64,000 bases of DNA from Neoaquamicrobium sediminum (GCF_013240295.1 NZ_JABETK010000002.1:1736001-1800000); one strand, 5' to 3'; shown: positions 18,291 to 29,694, numbered from the stretch's first letter. Numbers and translations: made by a program. Notes: generated by a model not told the origin, from the letters alone.

Positions 18291-18744
18291 GAGCAGTCTC
18301 CAGATCGTGTTTTCCGCCTCGTGCAGAGAGGCGTTTATGGAAATCGGCACTCAGGGCAGCCAGCGTCACCTCGCCCAACCGGGCGAGCAGCAAGGCCTCG
18401 GCGTCCCTGAATGTCTGGTCGAGCGCGGCATTCACCGCCTGCTCGACGAGACATCCGGGCGATTCCGACCGATTGCCCATGGCGAGCAGAACGGGGCTTC
18501 CGAGCGCGTCGTAGACGTCGCGAAGCGTCACCTTCTCCAAGTCGCATGCGAGCGTCCAGCCGCCACCATGCCCCTTTTCGGCGCGCACATAGCCCTCATC
18601 CCGCAGCCCCGCCATGATCCGCCGGATTACAACAGGGTTGGTGCACATGGCTTTCGCCAGCACCTCCGAGGTGATGGGACGGGATTGCTCGGCCATATGG
18701 AGCAGGACGTGCAGCACGCCCGAAAGTTTGCTATCGCGTTTCAT
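18280..18744 (-). CDS. Rrf2-family transcriptional regulator
   Basis: 154 residues. The winged helix is MKRDSKLSGVLHVLLHMAEQ followed by ITSEVLAKAMCTNPVVIRRIMAGLRDEGYVRAEKGHGGGWTLA, typical of the Rrf2/YwnA branch. Cysteines occur at MCTN and GCLVEQ, but the three-Cys Fe-S cluster set of IscR is absent, so a cluster-free thiol or ligand sensor is more likely. It is first in the operon with the oxidoreductase. A perfect palindrome sits on its start codon, suggesting tight autorepression. Confidence 0.88.
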   Translation of the reverse strand: MKRDSKLSGVLHVLLHMAEQSRPITSEVLAKAMCTNPVVIRRIMAGLRDEGYVRAEKGHGGGWTLACDLEKVTLRDVYDALGSPVLLAMGNRSESPGCLVEQAVNAALDQTFRDAEALLLARLGEVTLAALSADFHKRLSARGGKHDLETAHAS

Positions 18745-18762
18745 GTAACTTCATATGTTACA
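18744..18762 (-). promoter_or_regulatory. Probable Rrf2 operator
   Basis: TGTAAC-N7-GTTACA, a perfect 6-bp inverted repeat whose inner edge touches the start codon of the Rrf2 gene. Position and symmetry fit a repressor site that would block the Rrf2/oxidoreductase transcript. Confidence 0.6.
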
Positions 18763-18901
18763 CAATGCGATGCAAGTCAATAGCGCCGCTGCGTGCACAT
18801 CCAGGCCACGCGAATGTCAACTGGACCCCGCTTTCGTTCGCTACGCGGCGGTGTGTGCCATCGAGCCACCGCCCTGGGCAGACGGGAGCGTGCTCCTCGC
18901 G

Positions 18902-19383
18902 TCAGGTTTCGAAATCGAGATCTGCCGGCGAGATCAGCACCGAGAAGTGCTCGCACCAGATCACGACGCTTTGGTAGAGGTTGAGATCGACACCGGCCGG
19001 GATCGTGTAATTCTGACTGCCCTGGAAGGCACGCAACTGGCCAAGATCGACGAACATCGTGTCCTCCACGTCGGCGGAGGAACGGATCGAGGCCCTTGGG
19101 ACCAGATAGACGTGATACTTCGGTCCCGGCCCGACCTCGAAATCCTCGTTGAGAAATACGGTGTCAGAATAAAGCGAAACGCCGCCGCTTCCATAATGGA
19201 TCGGGTCGCTCGGATTGGCGTGGATGAACGTTCCCTTTGCCACCAGCCGGCTGTCGTTGGACGCCTGCAAGGTTTCGGTCGCCGGCGGCGGGGGAATACG
19301 AAGGGAAACAGAAAGAACCCTAGCGCCACGCCACCGGCAGCGCCGAAAACCGCCCCGAAAAGAAATGCCAGAAGCCAGCGCAT
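18902..19383 (-). CDS. DM13-domain protein, membrane-anchored, frameshifted
   Basis: The N-terminus MRWLLAFLFGAVFGAAGGVA is a single membrane anchor. The rest, read in another frame, is a DM13 domain: VAKGTFIHANPSDPIHYGSGGVSLY, PGPKYHVYLVP, LGQLRAFQGSQNYTIPAGVDLNLYQSVVIWCEHFSVLI, with the conserved Cys near the end. DM13 domains are predicted to carry redox cofactors. The break is in the run of five G (plus strand) at 19290-19294. One more base restores FVFPPPPATETLQASND and a 160-residue protein. Monocistronic. Confidence 0.8.
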
Positions 19384-19483
19384 ACCACTCCCCCTTTGGT
19401 CAAGGGCAGGTTATTGGAGCCTAGGACGTTGTCAAACCCTGCATTCCCTCACGCCCCCTTGGAATGGGACCACTTGGAATGAC

Positions 19484-20028
19484 TTAGTCACCCTCGAACG
19501 CGATCAGGGTGCGAACATCGACCCCGAGCGCTTCGAGCTTGGCTCGGCCCCCGAGGTCCGGCAGGTCGATCACGAAACAGGCGGCAACGATCTCGCCACC
19601 CATCTGGCTGATGAGCTTGACGGCGCCCTCAGCCGTACCACCGGTCGCGATCAGGTCGTCGACGAGGATGACTTTCTCGCCGGCGGAGACTGCGTCTTTG
19701 TGCATCTCCATTTCATCCAGCCCGTATTCCAGCGAATAGGCGACGCGCACGGTCTCGTGCGGCAGCTTGCCCTTCTTGCGAATAGGGATGAAGCCGGCCG
19801 ACAACTGATGCGCGATCGCCCCGCCGAGGATGAAGCCGCGCGCCTCTATACCGGCAATCTTGTCGATCTTGGAGCCGGCCCACGGATGCACGAGCTCATC
19901 CACCGCGCGGCGGAAGGCGCGCGCGTTGCCCAGGAGCGTCGTGATGTCCCGGAACTGGATGCCCGGCTGGGATAATCCGGAATCGTGCGGATTGCGGAGA
20001 GAAGGGTTTCTTCGAGAGTATGTTTCAC
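19484..20028 (-). CDS. apt: Adenine phosphoribosyltransferase, frameshifted
   Basis: Salvages adenine to AMP with PRPP. The start MKHTLEETLLSAIRTIPDYP is in one frame and QPGIQFRDITTLLGNARAFRRAVDEL onward in another. The PRPP loop is VILVDDLIATGGTA; IAGIEARGFILGGA and GKLPHETV are further family marks. The shift lies in GGG (plus strand) at 19969-19971. Adding one base gives DYPQPGIQFRD and exactly 181 residues. An extended start at 20074 in the second frame would lack the conserved N-terminus and was rejected. It follows the petABC terminator on the same strand. Confidence 0.92.
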
Positions 20029-20072
20029 AAGCCGGTTCCCTGTTGCCGGTCATTCTTGGCCCGCCGAACGCC

Positions 20073-20101
20073 AAAGAAAAGGGCGGCTGGTAGCCGCCCT
20101 T
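20073..20101 (-). terminator. Rho-independent terminator of petABC
   Basis: A 10-bp perfect stem on the minus strand, AAGGGCGGCT pairing with AGCCGCCCTT (plus positions 20092-20101 and 20079-20088), with a 3-nt loop, followed by TTTTCTTT in the transcript. It lies 23 bp after petC and should separate the bc1 operon from apt. Confidence 0.9.
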
Positions 20102-20123
20102 AACCTTTGATGTGGCTTTTCGG

Positions 20124-20972
20124 TCAGTGGTCGACGTTCGACCAAACCTTGCGCTTGGTGAGATAGACCAGCCCGCCGAACAGGACGAGGAAGATCATCA
20201 CGTTGAAGCCCATGCGCTTGCGCTCTTCCATGTGCGGTTCGGCCGCCCACATCAGGAACGCGGTGATGTCGTGCGCATACTGGTCCAGCGTTTCGGGCGC
20301 GCCGTCGTCATAGGTGATCTGCCCATCCGCGAGCGGGGGCGGCATCGACAGCGCCGAGCTGGCCATGAAATGTGGGTTGTAATAGGTGCCCGGCTGCAGC
20401 TCGACGCCCTCGGGTGCATCCTCGTAGCCGGTCAGCAGCGCATAGACGTAGTCCGGCCCGCCCTCGGCATACTGGGTGAAGATGTCGAACACGAATGTCG
20501 GGAAGCCGCGCGTCACGGCACGCGCCTTGGCCATCAGCGACAGATCCGGCGGAGCCGCGCCGTTGTTGGAAGCCGCAGCTGCTTCCGGGTTGGCGAAGGG
20601 CGACGGGAAGTGGTCGGACGGGATCGCGGCGCGCATGAACATGTCGCCGGAAGAATCCGGGCCGTCTTGCACTTCGTACTCGGCGGCGAGCGTCCTGATC
20701 TGCTCCTCGGAATAGCCGAGGTGCTCGAGCGTACGGAAGCTCACGCGCTCCAGGCCATGGCAGGCCGCGCAGGATTCACGGTACACCTTGAGCCCGCGCT
20801 GAAGCTGTCCCTGATCGTAGGTTCCGAAAGGACCGGCAAAGGACCAGTCCTGTTCCACCGGCTTGATCAGCGGATAGTGCGGCGTGCCGCCCTCTTCCTC
20901 AGCCGCCTGGGCCGCCCCGGCGAGGCCGAATGCGATACCGAGCGCTGTCAGTCCCTTGATGAAAGAATTCAT
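20124..20972 (-). CDS. petC: Cytochrome c1 of the bc1 complex
   Basis: 282 residues. A signal peptide MNSFIKGLTALGIAFGLAGAAQA leads to a periplasmic c-type haem domain with CAACH at 68-72, PPDLSLMAKAR, and one C-terminal anchor MGFNVMIFLVLFGGLVYL. It passes electrons from the Rieske centre to soluble cytochrome c. The ATG at 20972 is set by the signal peptide; an upstream in-frame extension overlaps petB and is spurious. Third gene of petABC, followed by a strong terminator. Confidence 0.96.
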   Translation of the reverse strand: MNSFIKGLTALGIAFGLAGAAQAAEEEGGTPHYPLIKPVEQDWSFAGPFGTYDQGQLQRGLKVYRESCAACHGLERVSFRTLEHLGYSEEQIRTLAAEYEVQDGPDSSGDMFMRAAIPSDHFPSPFANPEAAAASNNGAAPPDLSLMAKARAVTRGFPTFVFDIFTQYAEGGPDYVYALLTGYEDAPEGVELQPGTYYNPHFMASSALSMPPPLADGQITYDDGAPETLDQYAHDITAFLMWAAEPHMEERKRMGFNVMIFLVLFGGLVYLTKRKVWSNVDH

Positions 20973-21000
20973 GTCGAAGTCCTTGTCTGCCTGAAGCCGC

Positions 21001-22305
21001 TCAGCCTTTGGTTTCCGGGGACGCCGTAGCACCGGCGGGCTGTGCGGTGGCCGCACCCTTGTTCTTGTCCAGCACCGCATCGGTGATCGAGTTGGGCAGA
21101 CGCCGCGGCGTCTCGATCAGGCCCAGCAGCGGCATGACGATCAGGAAGAAGCCGAAGTAGAACAGCGTCGAAACCTGCATTGCCGGGATGTACCAGCCTT
21201 CCGCCGGCTTGGAGCCGAGCCAGCCGAGGAAGACGGCGTTGGCGGCGAAGAGCCAGAAGAACAGCTTGTACCACGGACGGTAGACCGCCGAGCGAACCTT
21301 AGAGGTGTCGAGCCACGGCACGAAGAACAGCACCGCGATAGCACCGAACATCGCGAGCACGCCGCCCAGCTTGGAGTCGATCGGGCCGATGTTGAAGGTG
21401 ATGGCGCGCAGGATCGCGTAGAAGGGCAGGAAGTACCATTCAGGCACGATGTGCGACGGCGTCACCAGCGGGTTGGCCGGAATGTAGTTATCGGCATGCC
21501 CCATGTAGTTGGGGATGTAGAAGACGAAATAGGCGAACAGCATCAGGAAGACGATCATGGCAAAGCCATCCTTGATCGTCGCATAAGGCGTGAAGGCCAC
21601 GGTGTCGGTCTTCGACTTCACCTCGATGCCGGTCGGATTGGTCTGGCCGGTGACATGCAGCGCCCATACGTGCAGCACAACGACGCCGGCGATCATGAAC
21701 GGCAGCAGGTAGTGCAGCGAGAAGAAGCGGTTCAGCGTCGGATTGTCGACCGCGAAGCCGCCGAGCAGAAGCTGCTGAATCCACTCGCCCACCAACGGGA
21801 TCGCGGTGAAGAAGCCGGTGATGACGGTCGCGCCCCAGAAGCTCATCTGGCCCCACGGCAGCACGTAGCCCATGAAGGCGGTGGCCATCATCAGCAGGTA
21901 GATGATCACACCGAGGATCCACAGCAGCTCGCGCGGCGCCTTGTAGGAGCCGTAATAGAGACCGCGGAAGATGTGGATATAGACGGCGATGAAGAACATC
22001 GACGCGCCGTTGGCGTGGAGATAGCGCAGCAGCCAGCCCGAGTTCACGTCGCGCATGATCTTCTCGACCGAATCGAACGCAAGCTCGGTCGACGCGGCAT
22101 AATGCATGGCCAGCACGATGCCGGTGACGATCTGAACCACCAGCATCAGCGAGAGAATGCCGCCGAAGGTATAGGCATAGTTCAGGTTGCGCGGAACCGG
22201 ATAGGAAACGAACGAGTCGTGCACCAGCCGCGGCAACGGCATGCGTGCGTCGAACCAGCGGCCGATGCCGGTCTTGGGCGAATAGGTCGAGTGTCCACCG
22301 CTCAT
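21001..22305 (-). CDS. petB: Cytochrome b of the bc1 complex
   Basis: 434 residues with eight membrane helices. The haem-ligating histidines lie in helices II and IV: MHYAASTELAFDSVE, RYLHANGASMFFIAVYIHIFRGLYYGS, FSLHYLLPFMIAGVVVLHVWALH. The Qo-site PEWY motif is in SHIVPEWYFLPFYAIL. Inner-membrane ubiquinol oxidation with proton translocation. The C-terminal tail (PAGATASPETKG) is longer and Ala-rich, as in rhizobia. It starts 23 bp after petA and is cotranscribed with it. Confidence 0.97.
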   Translation of the reverse strand: MSGGHSTYSPKTGIGRWFDARMPLPRLVHDSFVSYPVPRNLNYAYTFGGILSLMLVVQIVTGIVLAMHYAASTELAFDSVEKIMRDVNSGWLLRYLHANGASMFFIAVYIHIFRGLYYGSYKAPRELLWILGVIIYLLMMATAFMGYVLPWGQMSFWGATVITGFFTAIPLVGEWIQQLLLGGFAVDNPTLNRFFSLHYLLPFMIAGVVVLHVWALHVTGQTNPTGIEVKSKTDTVAFTPYATIKDGFAMIVFLMLFAYFVFYIPNYMGHADNYIPANPLVTPSHIVPEWYFLPFYAILRAITFNIGPIDSKLGGVLAMFGAIAVLFFVPWLDTSKVRSAVYRPWYKLFFWLFAANAVFLGWLGSKPAEGWYIPAMQVSTLFYFGFFLIVMPLLGLIETPRRLPNSITDAVLDKNKGAATAQPAGATASPETKG

Positions 22306-22328
22306 GGTCTAATGCTCTCTCTTTTCCC

Positions 22329-22892
22329 TCAACCGATCCTGATGACCGTATCGGAGATGAATTCGAAATGCGGAATGAGAAGGTTCTCCGGCGCGGGGCC
22401 CTTACGGATACGGCCAGCCGTATCGTAGTGCGAGCCATGGCACGGGCAGAACCAGCCGCCGAAGTCGCCGGCCTGGCCGAGCGGCACGCAGCCGAGATGG
22501 GTGCACGAACCGATCATGACGATCCAGTTCTCCTTGCCCTCGCCGGCGGAACGGGAAATGTCTTCGGCAGACACATCGGAAGCAAGGTTCTCGTTGCGCG
22601 CCAGCGGATCCTTGAGTTCCGCCATCGGCACTTCCTTGGCCTCCTCGACCTCCGCTTCCGTGCGGTTGCGGATGAAGACGGGCTTGCCGCGCCACTTGGC
22701 CGTCACCGACATGCCGGCCTCGATCGCGGAGACGTCGACATCGATGGTTGCCAGCGCCAGCGTCGAGGCATCGGGTCGCATCTGGTCGATGAACGGCCAT
22801 ACGGCCGCGCCGGCCCCAACCACGCCTGCCATGCCGGTGGCGATGTAAAGGAAATCGCGGCGGTTATGATCGGTCGCTTCGTTCGCGCTCAC
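22329..22892 (-). CDS. petA: Rieske iron-sulfur subunit of the bc1 complex
   Basis: 187 residues. A Tat-type motif NRRDFLYIATG precedes the single N-terminal membrane helix. The 2Fe-2S boxes are CTHLGC and CPCHGSHYD near the C-terminus. The GTG at 22892 (MSANEATDHN) was chosen because AAAGGA lies about 10 nt upstream; the ATG at 22916 has no ribosome site. First gene of petABC. A 271-bp gap separates it from the divergent cupin gene, where its promoter must lie. Confidence 0.95.
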   Translation of the reverse strand: MSANEATDHNRRDFLYIATGMAGVVGAGAAVWPFIDQMRPDASTLALATIDVDVSAIEAGMSVTAKWRGKPVFIRNRTEAEVEEAKEVPMAELKDPLARNENLASDVSAEDISRSAGEGKENWIVMIGSCTHLGCVPLGQAGDFGGWFCPCHGSHYDTAGRIRKGPAPENLLIPHFEFISDTVIRIG

Positions 22893-23163
22893 GGGCACAG
22901 GGTCCTTTCGCCTCATTGTCGCCGGAAGAAACCCGCATGACCTTTTCGGTCGTCCCGCTCACCACCTCGTCATATGCACTGGCGGCTGGCGACGGCTGGC
23001 GGATTCCCCCTGCATTTGGCGATGGTTTCTATGCGCGCCTTCCGCGATTGTCCAGTATCACGAGCGCGCGGGGGCAGATTGTCGCGGGGCGTGTGGACGC
23101 AGGCGGCAACACCAGCTTATGCAAGGCGCCGTGTTGCGGCGGAAGTGAACGAGGGGAGGTTTC

Positions 23164-23505
23164 ATGCACAGTATTATCGACCGGTCCGAATGGGCGGAGG
23201 AACCGGACAAGTGGCTCGGCGAGGTCCAGCTTGGCGCGCATGGCGGTAATCTATGCCTCATCTTCAATCTGATGGCGCCCGGCCAGGGGCCAAGGTTGCA
23301 CAAGCATCCCTACCCCGAAACCTTCATCATCCGAGCAGGCCGGGCATTGTTCACCGTCGGTGACGAGACAGTCGAGGCAGGGCCGGGAAAGATCGTGGTG
23401 GTGCCGGCGGACACGCCCCACAAATTCATCAATCCAGGCCCCGATGTGCTCGAGACCATCGACATCCACGAACGCGGGAGCTTTATCACCGAGTGGCTGG
23501 AGTAA
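23164..23505 (+). CDS. Single-domain cupin protein
   Basis: 113 residues. Cupin motif 1 is LHKHPYPETFIIRAGRALFTVGD (G-x5-HxH-type with the metal His/Glu set), and motif 2 is VVVPADTPHKFINPG. This is a small metal-binding beta barrel of the RmlC-like group; the substrate is unknown. A strong GGGGAGG lies just before the ATG. It converges on the gene at 23512 with only 6 bp between. Confidence 0.85.
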   Translation: MHSIIDRSEWAEEPDKWLGEVQLGAHGGNLCLIFNLMAPGQGPRLHKHPYPETFIIRAGRALFTVGDETVEAGPGKIVVVPADTPHKFINPGPDVLETIDIHERGSFITEWLE

Positions 23506-23511
23506 CCGCGC

Positions 23512-23844
23512 TCAGGACGCGCCCAGCCTTGCAAGCACCTCGCGCGGAATCTGGTACTCGCGGATCGCGTCGTGATGCCGCCGCAATCCGCACAGCTCAC
23601 GCTGGATGAAGTAGGCATAGACCGCCTCGGCCGCATCCTTGAGCAAAGCATTGCGCGTGGGCGATGCCTGCTCCGCTTCTGCGAGCTGGTGCAGAGCGCG
23701 CTTGACCCTGTCTCCGGCGCGCCCGAGCGAAGCCGCCTTCTCCGCCGCAATCTCGTGATCCAGCGGATTGGCGGCATCGCCAACCTGCCCGCCCCCGCCG
23801 GAAAGCGCGGAGGCCGTGTAGCGCGATGGCGGTCGCAGCGACAA
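23512..23844 (-). CDS. Conserved small alpha-helical protein (DUF6665-like)
   Basis: 110 residues from a TTG start: RPPSRYTASALSGGGG, then a helical part with NPLDHEIAAEKAASLGRAGDRV and the conserved C-terminal EAVYAYFIQRELCGLRRHHDAIREYQIPREVLARLG. I recognise this as a rhizobial conserved family of unknown function; the DUF6665 label is from memory. The TTG at 23844 was chosen because GGAG lies 7 nt upstream and it begins 5 bp after the ABC exporter stop, implying coupling. A TTG at 23874 would overlap the exporter gene. Confidence 0.7.
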   Translation of the reverse strand: MSLRPPSRYTASALSGGGGQVGDAANPLDHEIAAEKAASLGRAGDRVKRALHQLAEAEQASPTRNALLKDAAEAVYAYFIQRELCGLRRHHDAIREYQIPREVLARLGAS

Positions 23845-23848
23845 CCGA

Positions 23849-25730
23849 TCACTCCGCCGCGAGGCTGGAGGCAAGGAAACCGCCGGACTGGCGTTTCCAG
23901 AGCTGGGCGTAGAGCCCGTCGCGGGCGATCAGCTCGTCATGTGTGCCCTGCTCTGCGATCCTGCCCTCGTCGATGACCACGAGCCGGTCGAGCGCCGCAA
24001 TGGTCGACAGCCGGTGTGCGACCGCTACCACAGTCTTGCCCTCCATCAGCCGGTAGAGATTCTCCTGAATCGCGGCCTCGATTTCCGAATCGAGAGCCGA
24101 GGTTGCCTCGTCCAGGATCAGGATCGGCGCGTCCTTGAGCATCATCCGGGCAATCGCGATTCGCTGCCGCTGGCCGCCGGACAGCTTGACGCCGCGCTCG
24201 CCGACATGGGCGTCGTAGCCCGTCCGGCCCTTCGGATCGCTGACGCCGACGATGAAGTCATGCGCCGCGGCACGCTTCGCAGCCTCGACGATCTCGGCAT
24301 CGCTCGCGCCGGGCTTGCCGTAGGCGATGTTGTCGCGAATCGAGCGATGCATCAGCAGCGGATCCTGCGCCACCACGCCGAACTGCGCGCGCAGCGAGGC
24401 CTGCGTCACCGAGCGGATGTCCGTACCGTCGAGCAGGATGCGCCCACCTTCCACGTCGAACAGGCGCAGCGCAAGGTTGACGATCGTCGTCTTGCCGGCG
24501 CCGGACGGACCCACCAGCGCCACCCGTTCACCCGGCTTCACATGCAGGTCCAGGCCCTCGATGACGCCGCTGCCTTTGCCGTAGGTGAAGGTGACGTCTT
24601 CGAATTTCAGGTCGCCGGCAACGCGCGACATCACCGCGGCATCGGGCGCATCGCGCAGCTCGGGCCGCACCGAGATCGTGCCGGTGGCGTCCTGCACGGT
24701 GGCGAACGAGCGGATCAGCCCGTTGATGTTGAACATCATGTAGCCGGACATCTGGTTGAGCCGGAAGACCAGCCCCATCGCCGCGGCGATCTCGCCGGTG
24801 TGGCGCTGCCCGCCATCCAGCCGCGCAGCGCGAGAATGAACACGGCCGCCATCATGAACCCGTTGAGGATCGCAACCGCCGAGCGCACACTAGTGATGGC
24901 GCGGGTCAGGCGTTTCACCGCTCCCAGATAGCGGTCCATGCCGTCGCGCACGTAGTCGTTCTCGCGATGGCCGCTGTCGAACAGCTTGACCGCCATGATG
25001 TTGGTGAAGGCGTCGACAAGGCGCCCGTTGAGAATGGAACGTTCGTCGGCCGTCCTGCGGCCGGCCGCCCGCAGCGGCGGCAGCAGCCACCACGCAGTTG
25101 CGCAATAGGCGACGAGCCAGACGGCAAGCACCAGCCCCATCGCCGGATCGAGCAGCACGAGAATGGTGCCCGCCAGCACGAGGAACGACAGGAAGCTCCA
25201 CATCGTCTGGAGCGAGGAGACGATGAAGTCGCCGGTCGCCTCACCGCCCTGCAATATCTTGGTGGCGATGCGGCCGGCGAAATCGTTCTGGTAGAAGGAA
25301 TAGGGCTGCTCGATGACGCGGCGGAACGACTGCCAGCGCACGAGCTGGTAGAAGGACGGCACGATTACCTGCTGCTCGACGATCGCATTGGCGACCATCA
25401 CCGCCGCGCGCACGACCAGTACCAGCAGCAGGAAGGCGACGATCTCCCACCAGTGATCGGCGAGAAGCCGCGCTGGAGAGGAGGTTTCCAGCAGATCGAT
25501 CAGCCAGCCCAGCGACCAGTAGAGCGCTGCATCTACCGCGCCCGACAGGCCGCCCACGATGAGTAGAAGGACGAACGGCCCCTTCGCCTGGCGCGCGAAG
25601 AACAGGATGAACTGCCACGCATCGCGCGGCAGCACCTCCCGTTCCGTATCGGCGAAGGGTTCGATGACGCCCTCCGCCTTGCGCCAGATGCGCTCGGCGA
25701 AGCCGTCATCCTTGCGTTCGTCCATTTGGC

Positions 25731-25734
<4 letters not shown>
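23849..25734 (-). CDS. ABC half-exporter (membrane + ATPase), frameshifted, second of a pair
   Basis: The N-half (about 1-330) holds six membrane segments of a type-1 exporter, with YSFYQNDFAGRIATKILQ as coupling helix region. The C-half holds the ATPase: Walker A GPSGAGKTT, Q-loop VVAQDPLL, signature LSGGQRQRIAIARMML, Walker B ILILDEATSALDSE, and H-loop VAHRLSTI. The frame breaks at CCC (plus strand) 24809-24811. One added base gives LRGWMAGQRHTGEIAAAMGLVFRLNQ and 628 residues. It overlaps the first half-exporter by ATGA, and the two most likely form a heterodimer. Substrate unknown. Confidence 0.9.
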
Positions 25735-27599
<1,865 letters not shown>

Positions 27600-27929
27600 G
27601 ATGAAATCTTCTCTGTGCTCAATTCTATTTGTGCCCGCTGCGCGGGCCAATATGTGCTGCGCGTGACGCGCCTTTGTTAGAGAACGCCGGCTTCCCGGCT
27701 TTCGCGTTCTGCGCAGGCTCCCACTCTCTCCTGTATGACGAAGCAGGAAGATGGGGCCCGACAGGCCCGCCGCCAAGCGCGCGCTCGAAAGCTGCTGACA
27801 ACCGGGTGTCAGCAACGGGCAACGGGCCCGTCTTGATTGGTGGGAGCTCTATCGCGGAGTGTTTCGGGTCACCGTGTTTTCCGGCGTTCATGGTGCGTTT
27901 CCTCTTATGGGACTGACAGGCTGACGGCG
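27600..27929. other. 330-bp intergenic region upstream of the ABC exporter operon
   Basis: Two overlapping frames on opposite strands (about 90 codons each) show no protein-like features. A hairpin GCCCG-CTGCG-CGGGC at about 27632-27646 lies in the 5' leader of the exporter operon. No regulator site was recognised. Confidence 0.5.
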
Positions 27930-28235
27930 CTAGGCCGCCAGCCTCTCATGGTCTTTTTGCTGTGCCGGCGCCCAGTCGCTTCCAAGCTGGTCGGAGGCAT
28001 TTTCCGCTGCTGGATCACCGGCCGGGTCGGAGCGGCGGAAGCGGGCGAACAGCCGTGCGAGCAGCGACGGGCGCGAAGGCGCGCGGAACTCCTGCACGTC
28101 AGGCAGCAGGCCGCGATGCGGCCGCTGACGCGGCGGAGGAGCGCCGGGGCCCAGCACGAGCAGCGACCAGGCATATTGCCGGGCATCATGGATGGAGTGC
28201 GGCCCCGAGCGGGCGCGCGGATACGGAGTACGCAT
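27930..28235 (-). CDS. Hypothetical basic protein
   Basis: 101 residues starting MRTPYPRARSGPHSIHDARQ, then YAWSLLVLGPGAPPPRQRP and an Arg/Pro-rich remainder with a short amphipathic stretch LLARLFARFRR. GAGG lies 8-9 nt before the ATG and codon use is like the neighbours, which argues for a real gene. No domain is recognised. It has its own 287-bp upstream gap towards trmL and could be cotranscribed into the exporter operon. Confidence 0.5.
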   Translation of the reverse strand: MRTPYPRARSGPHSIHDARQYAWSLLVLGPGAPPPRQRPHRGLLPDVQEFRAPSRPSLLARLFARFRRSDPAGDPAAENASDQLGSDWAPAQQKDHERLAA

Positions 28236-28522
28236 GGCGAAAATCCTCAAGGATCGGAACTGGCGATCCGGCGGAAGTCGCGTCGATGCTGGTTAGTCAG
28301 GGAAAAAGCGTCGAACCGAATCCGCCGTCAGGCGATAAGCCCACGGATGGGGCGAATGGCGTCTATGAGCATCATGCAATCCATTTGACTCCCCCTTCGG
28401 TTCGAGTTGACGATGACAGCGCTATAGACCTCTTCCCCGCAACTGGCTAGCTGAAAGCTGACCTTACGGAGCCGCGCCGGAGCAACTGTTGCATTCCGGC
28501 TACTATTTAGAAGACCACGATA

Positions 28523-28993
28523 TTGCCTTCCCCTGCCCCGCACGACCTGCACATCGCGCTCTATCAGCCCGACATTCCCGGCAATGCCGGCGCCATACTG
28601 CGCATGGCGGCATGCCTCGACCTTGCCGTCCACATCATCGAGCCCGCCGGCTTCGACATGTCCGACAGGGCGCTGAAGCGCGCCGGTATGGACTATCTGG
28701 AGATGGCGGCGCTGACGCGTCACGTTTCCTGGGAAAGTTTCGAGGTATGGCGGGCTGAGCAGGGCCGCCGGTTCGTGCTTTTCAGCACCAAGGCGACCGT
28801 GCCCTATACGGATTTCGCCTTCGCGGCTGGCGACGTCTTGCTCTTTGGCCGAGAATCGGCCGGGGTGCCAGACCATGTGCACGATGCTGCCGACACGCGG
28901 CTGACGATCCCGATGCGTGCCGGCGCCCGTAGCCTCAACCTGGCGCTTTCGGCGGCCATGGCCGCCGGCGAAGCGATCCGTCAGACGCGCTGA
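28523..28993 (+). CDS. trmL: tRNA (cytidine(34)-2'-O)-methyltransferase
   Basis: 156 residues of the SPOUT class. Motifs are LHIALYQPDIPGNAGAILRMAA at the N-terminus and the knot segments DVLLFGRESAGVPDHVHD and LTIPMRAGARSLNLALSAAMAAGEA at the C-terminus, which bind SAM. It methylates the wobble base of tRNA-Leu. NAGAILR replaces the usual NTGTILR. The start is TTG at 28523, the only start in this frame before the conserved block; no strong ribosome site is visible, so it is uncertain by a few codons. Confidence 0.9.
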   Translation: MPSPAPHDLHIALYQPDIPGNAGAILRMAACLDLAVHIIEPAGFDMSDRALKRAGMDYLEMAALTRHVSWESFEVWRAEQGRRFVLFSTKATVPYTDFAFAAGDVLLFGRESAGVPDHVHDAADTRLTIPMRAGARSLNLALSAAMAAGEAIRQTR

Positions 28994-29119
28994 CCGCGTC
29001 GGCAAGGGTGCATTGTCAGAAGCAGTTCGGGTCATCGATTCATCCTTCTCCGTCCATCGAAGGATGATTTCATACAACCTCAACAATAGTTTAGGTCAAG
29101 CGCGTCCCGGCTTTTTTGC

Positions 29120-29656
29120 TCAGCGGCCCAGCCCCATCCGGGCGAGCAACCGGTCGCGCTTTACGAACTGGTGATAGAACGCTGCAGCCACATGCAGCAG
29201 GACCAACGCGATCAGCAATGTGCCGCCGATACCGTGCGGCGCGCGCGGCGGATAGGCATGGAAATCCGGCAACGGTGCCTGAGATGCGCCTGCCAGAATG
29301 TCGCCGGCGCCGGAAAGCAGCACCATGCCGATACCGCTCGCGCCCATGCCGATGATGACGACATAGAAGAGCCCGTGGACGATACGAGCTGCCCGCGCCT
29401 GCCAAAGCGGCGCGCCAGTCGAGTCCGCCGGTTTCTTGTCGGCCAGCCACCACCAGAAAAGCCTGAGCAGTGTCAACCCCAGCACCGATACCCCCATCAC
29501 GGCATGGATTCGCAATAGCGCCAGCTTCGCCTCAGGGTCATTCATGTCCGCGGCCCGCAGGCCCGACACCAGCATGCCGATCAAGGCCACGGCCGTGACC
29601 CAGTGCATAGCCACCGCAACGGCACCATAGCGGTGAGTGCTGCTTTTCCAGCGCAT
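29120..29656 (-). CDS. Cytochrome b561 (di-haem, four-helix)
   Basis: 178 residues with four membrane helices. Haem histidines are expected in VAVAMHWVTAVALIGML, LLRIHAVMGVSVLG, RIVHGLFYVVIIGM and LLIALVLLHVAAAFYHQFV. It carries electrons in the inner membrane, often quinol to a periplasmic partner. The ATG at 29656 has AAGGAGA 6-7 nt upstream and was chosen over an in-frame start at 29701. Divergent from the MarR gene, with two palindromes between them, so it is the probable target of that regulator. Confidence 0.9.
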   Translation of the reverse strand: MRWKSSTHRYGAVAVAMHWVTAVALIGMLVSGLRAADMNDPEAKLALLRIHAVMGVSVLGLTLLRLFWWWLADKKPADSTGAPLWQARAARIVHGLFYVVIIGMGASGIGMVLLSGAGDILAGASQAPLPDFHAYPPRAPHGIGGTLLIALVLLHVAAAFYHQFVKRDRLLARMGLGR

Positions 29657-29694
29657 GACCTGTCTCCTTGCCAGCTCGCCTGCTCGCTGATTAT

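Noticed and set aside
22916..23272. 118-codon frame in the petA-cupin gap
   Set aside because: It overlaps the cupin gene start, has no ribosome site and no protein-like pattern; the gap should hold two divergent promoters.
27625..27916. Two opposite frames of about 90 codons upstream of the ABC exporter
   Set aside because: Mirror-image frames in GC-rich DNA, neither with a ribosome site or recognisable sequence.
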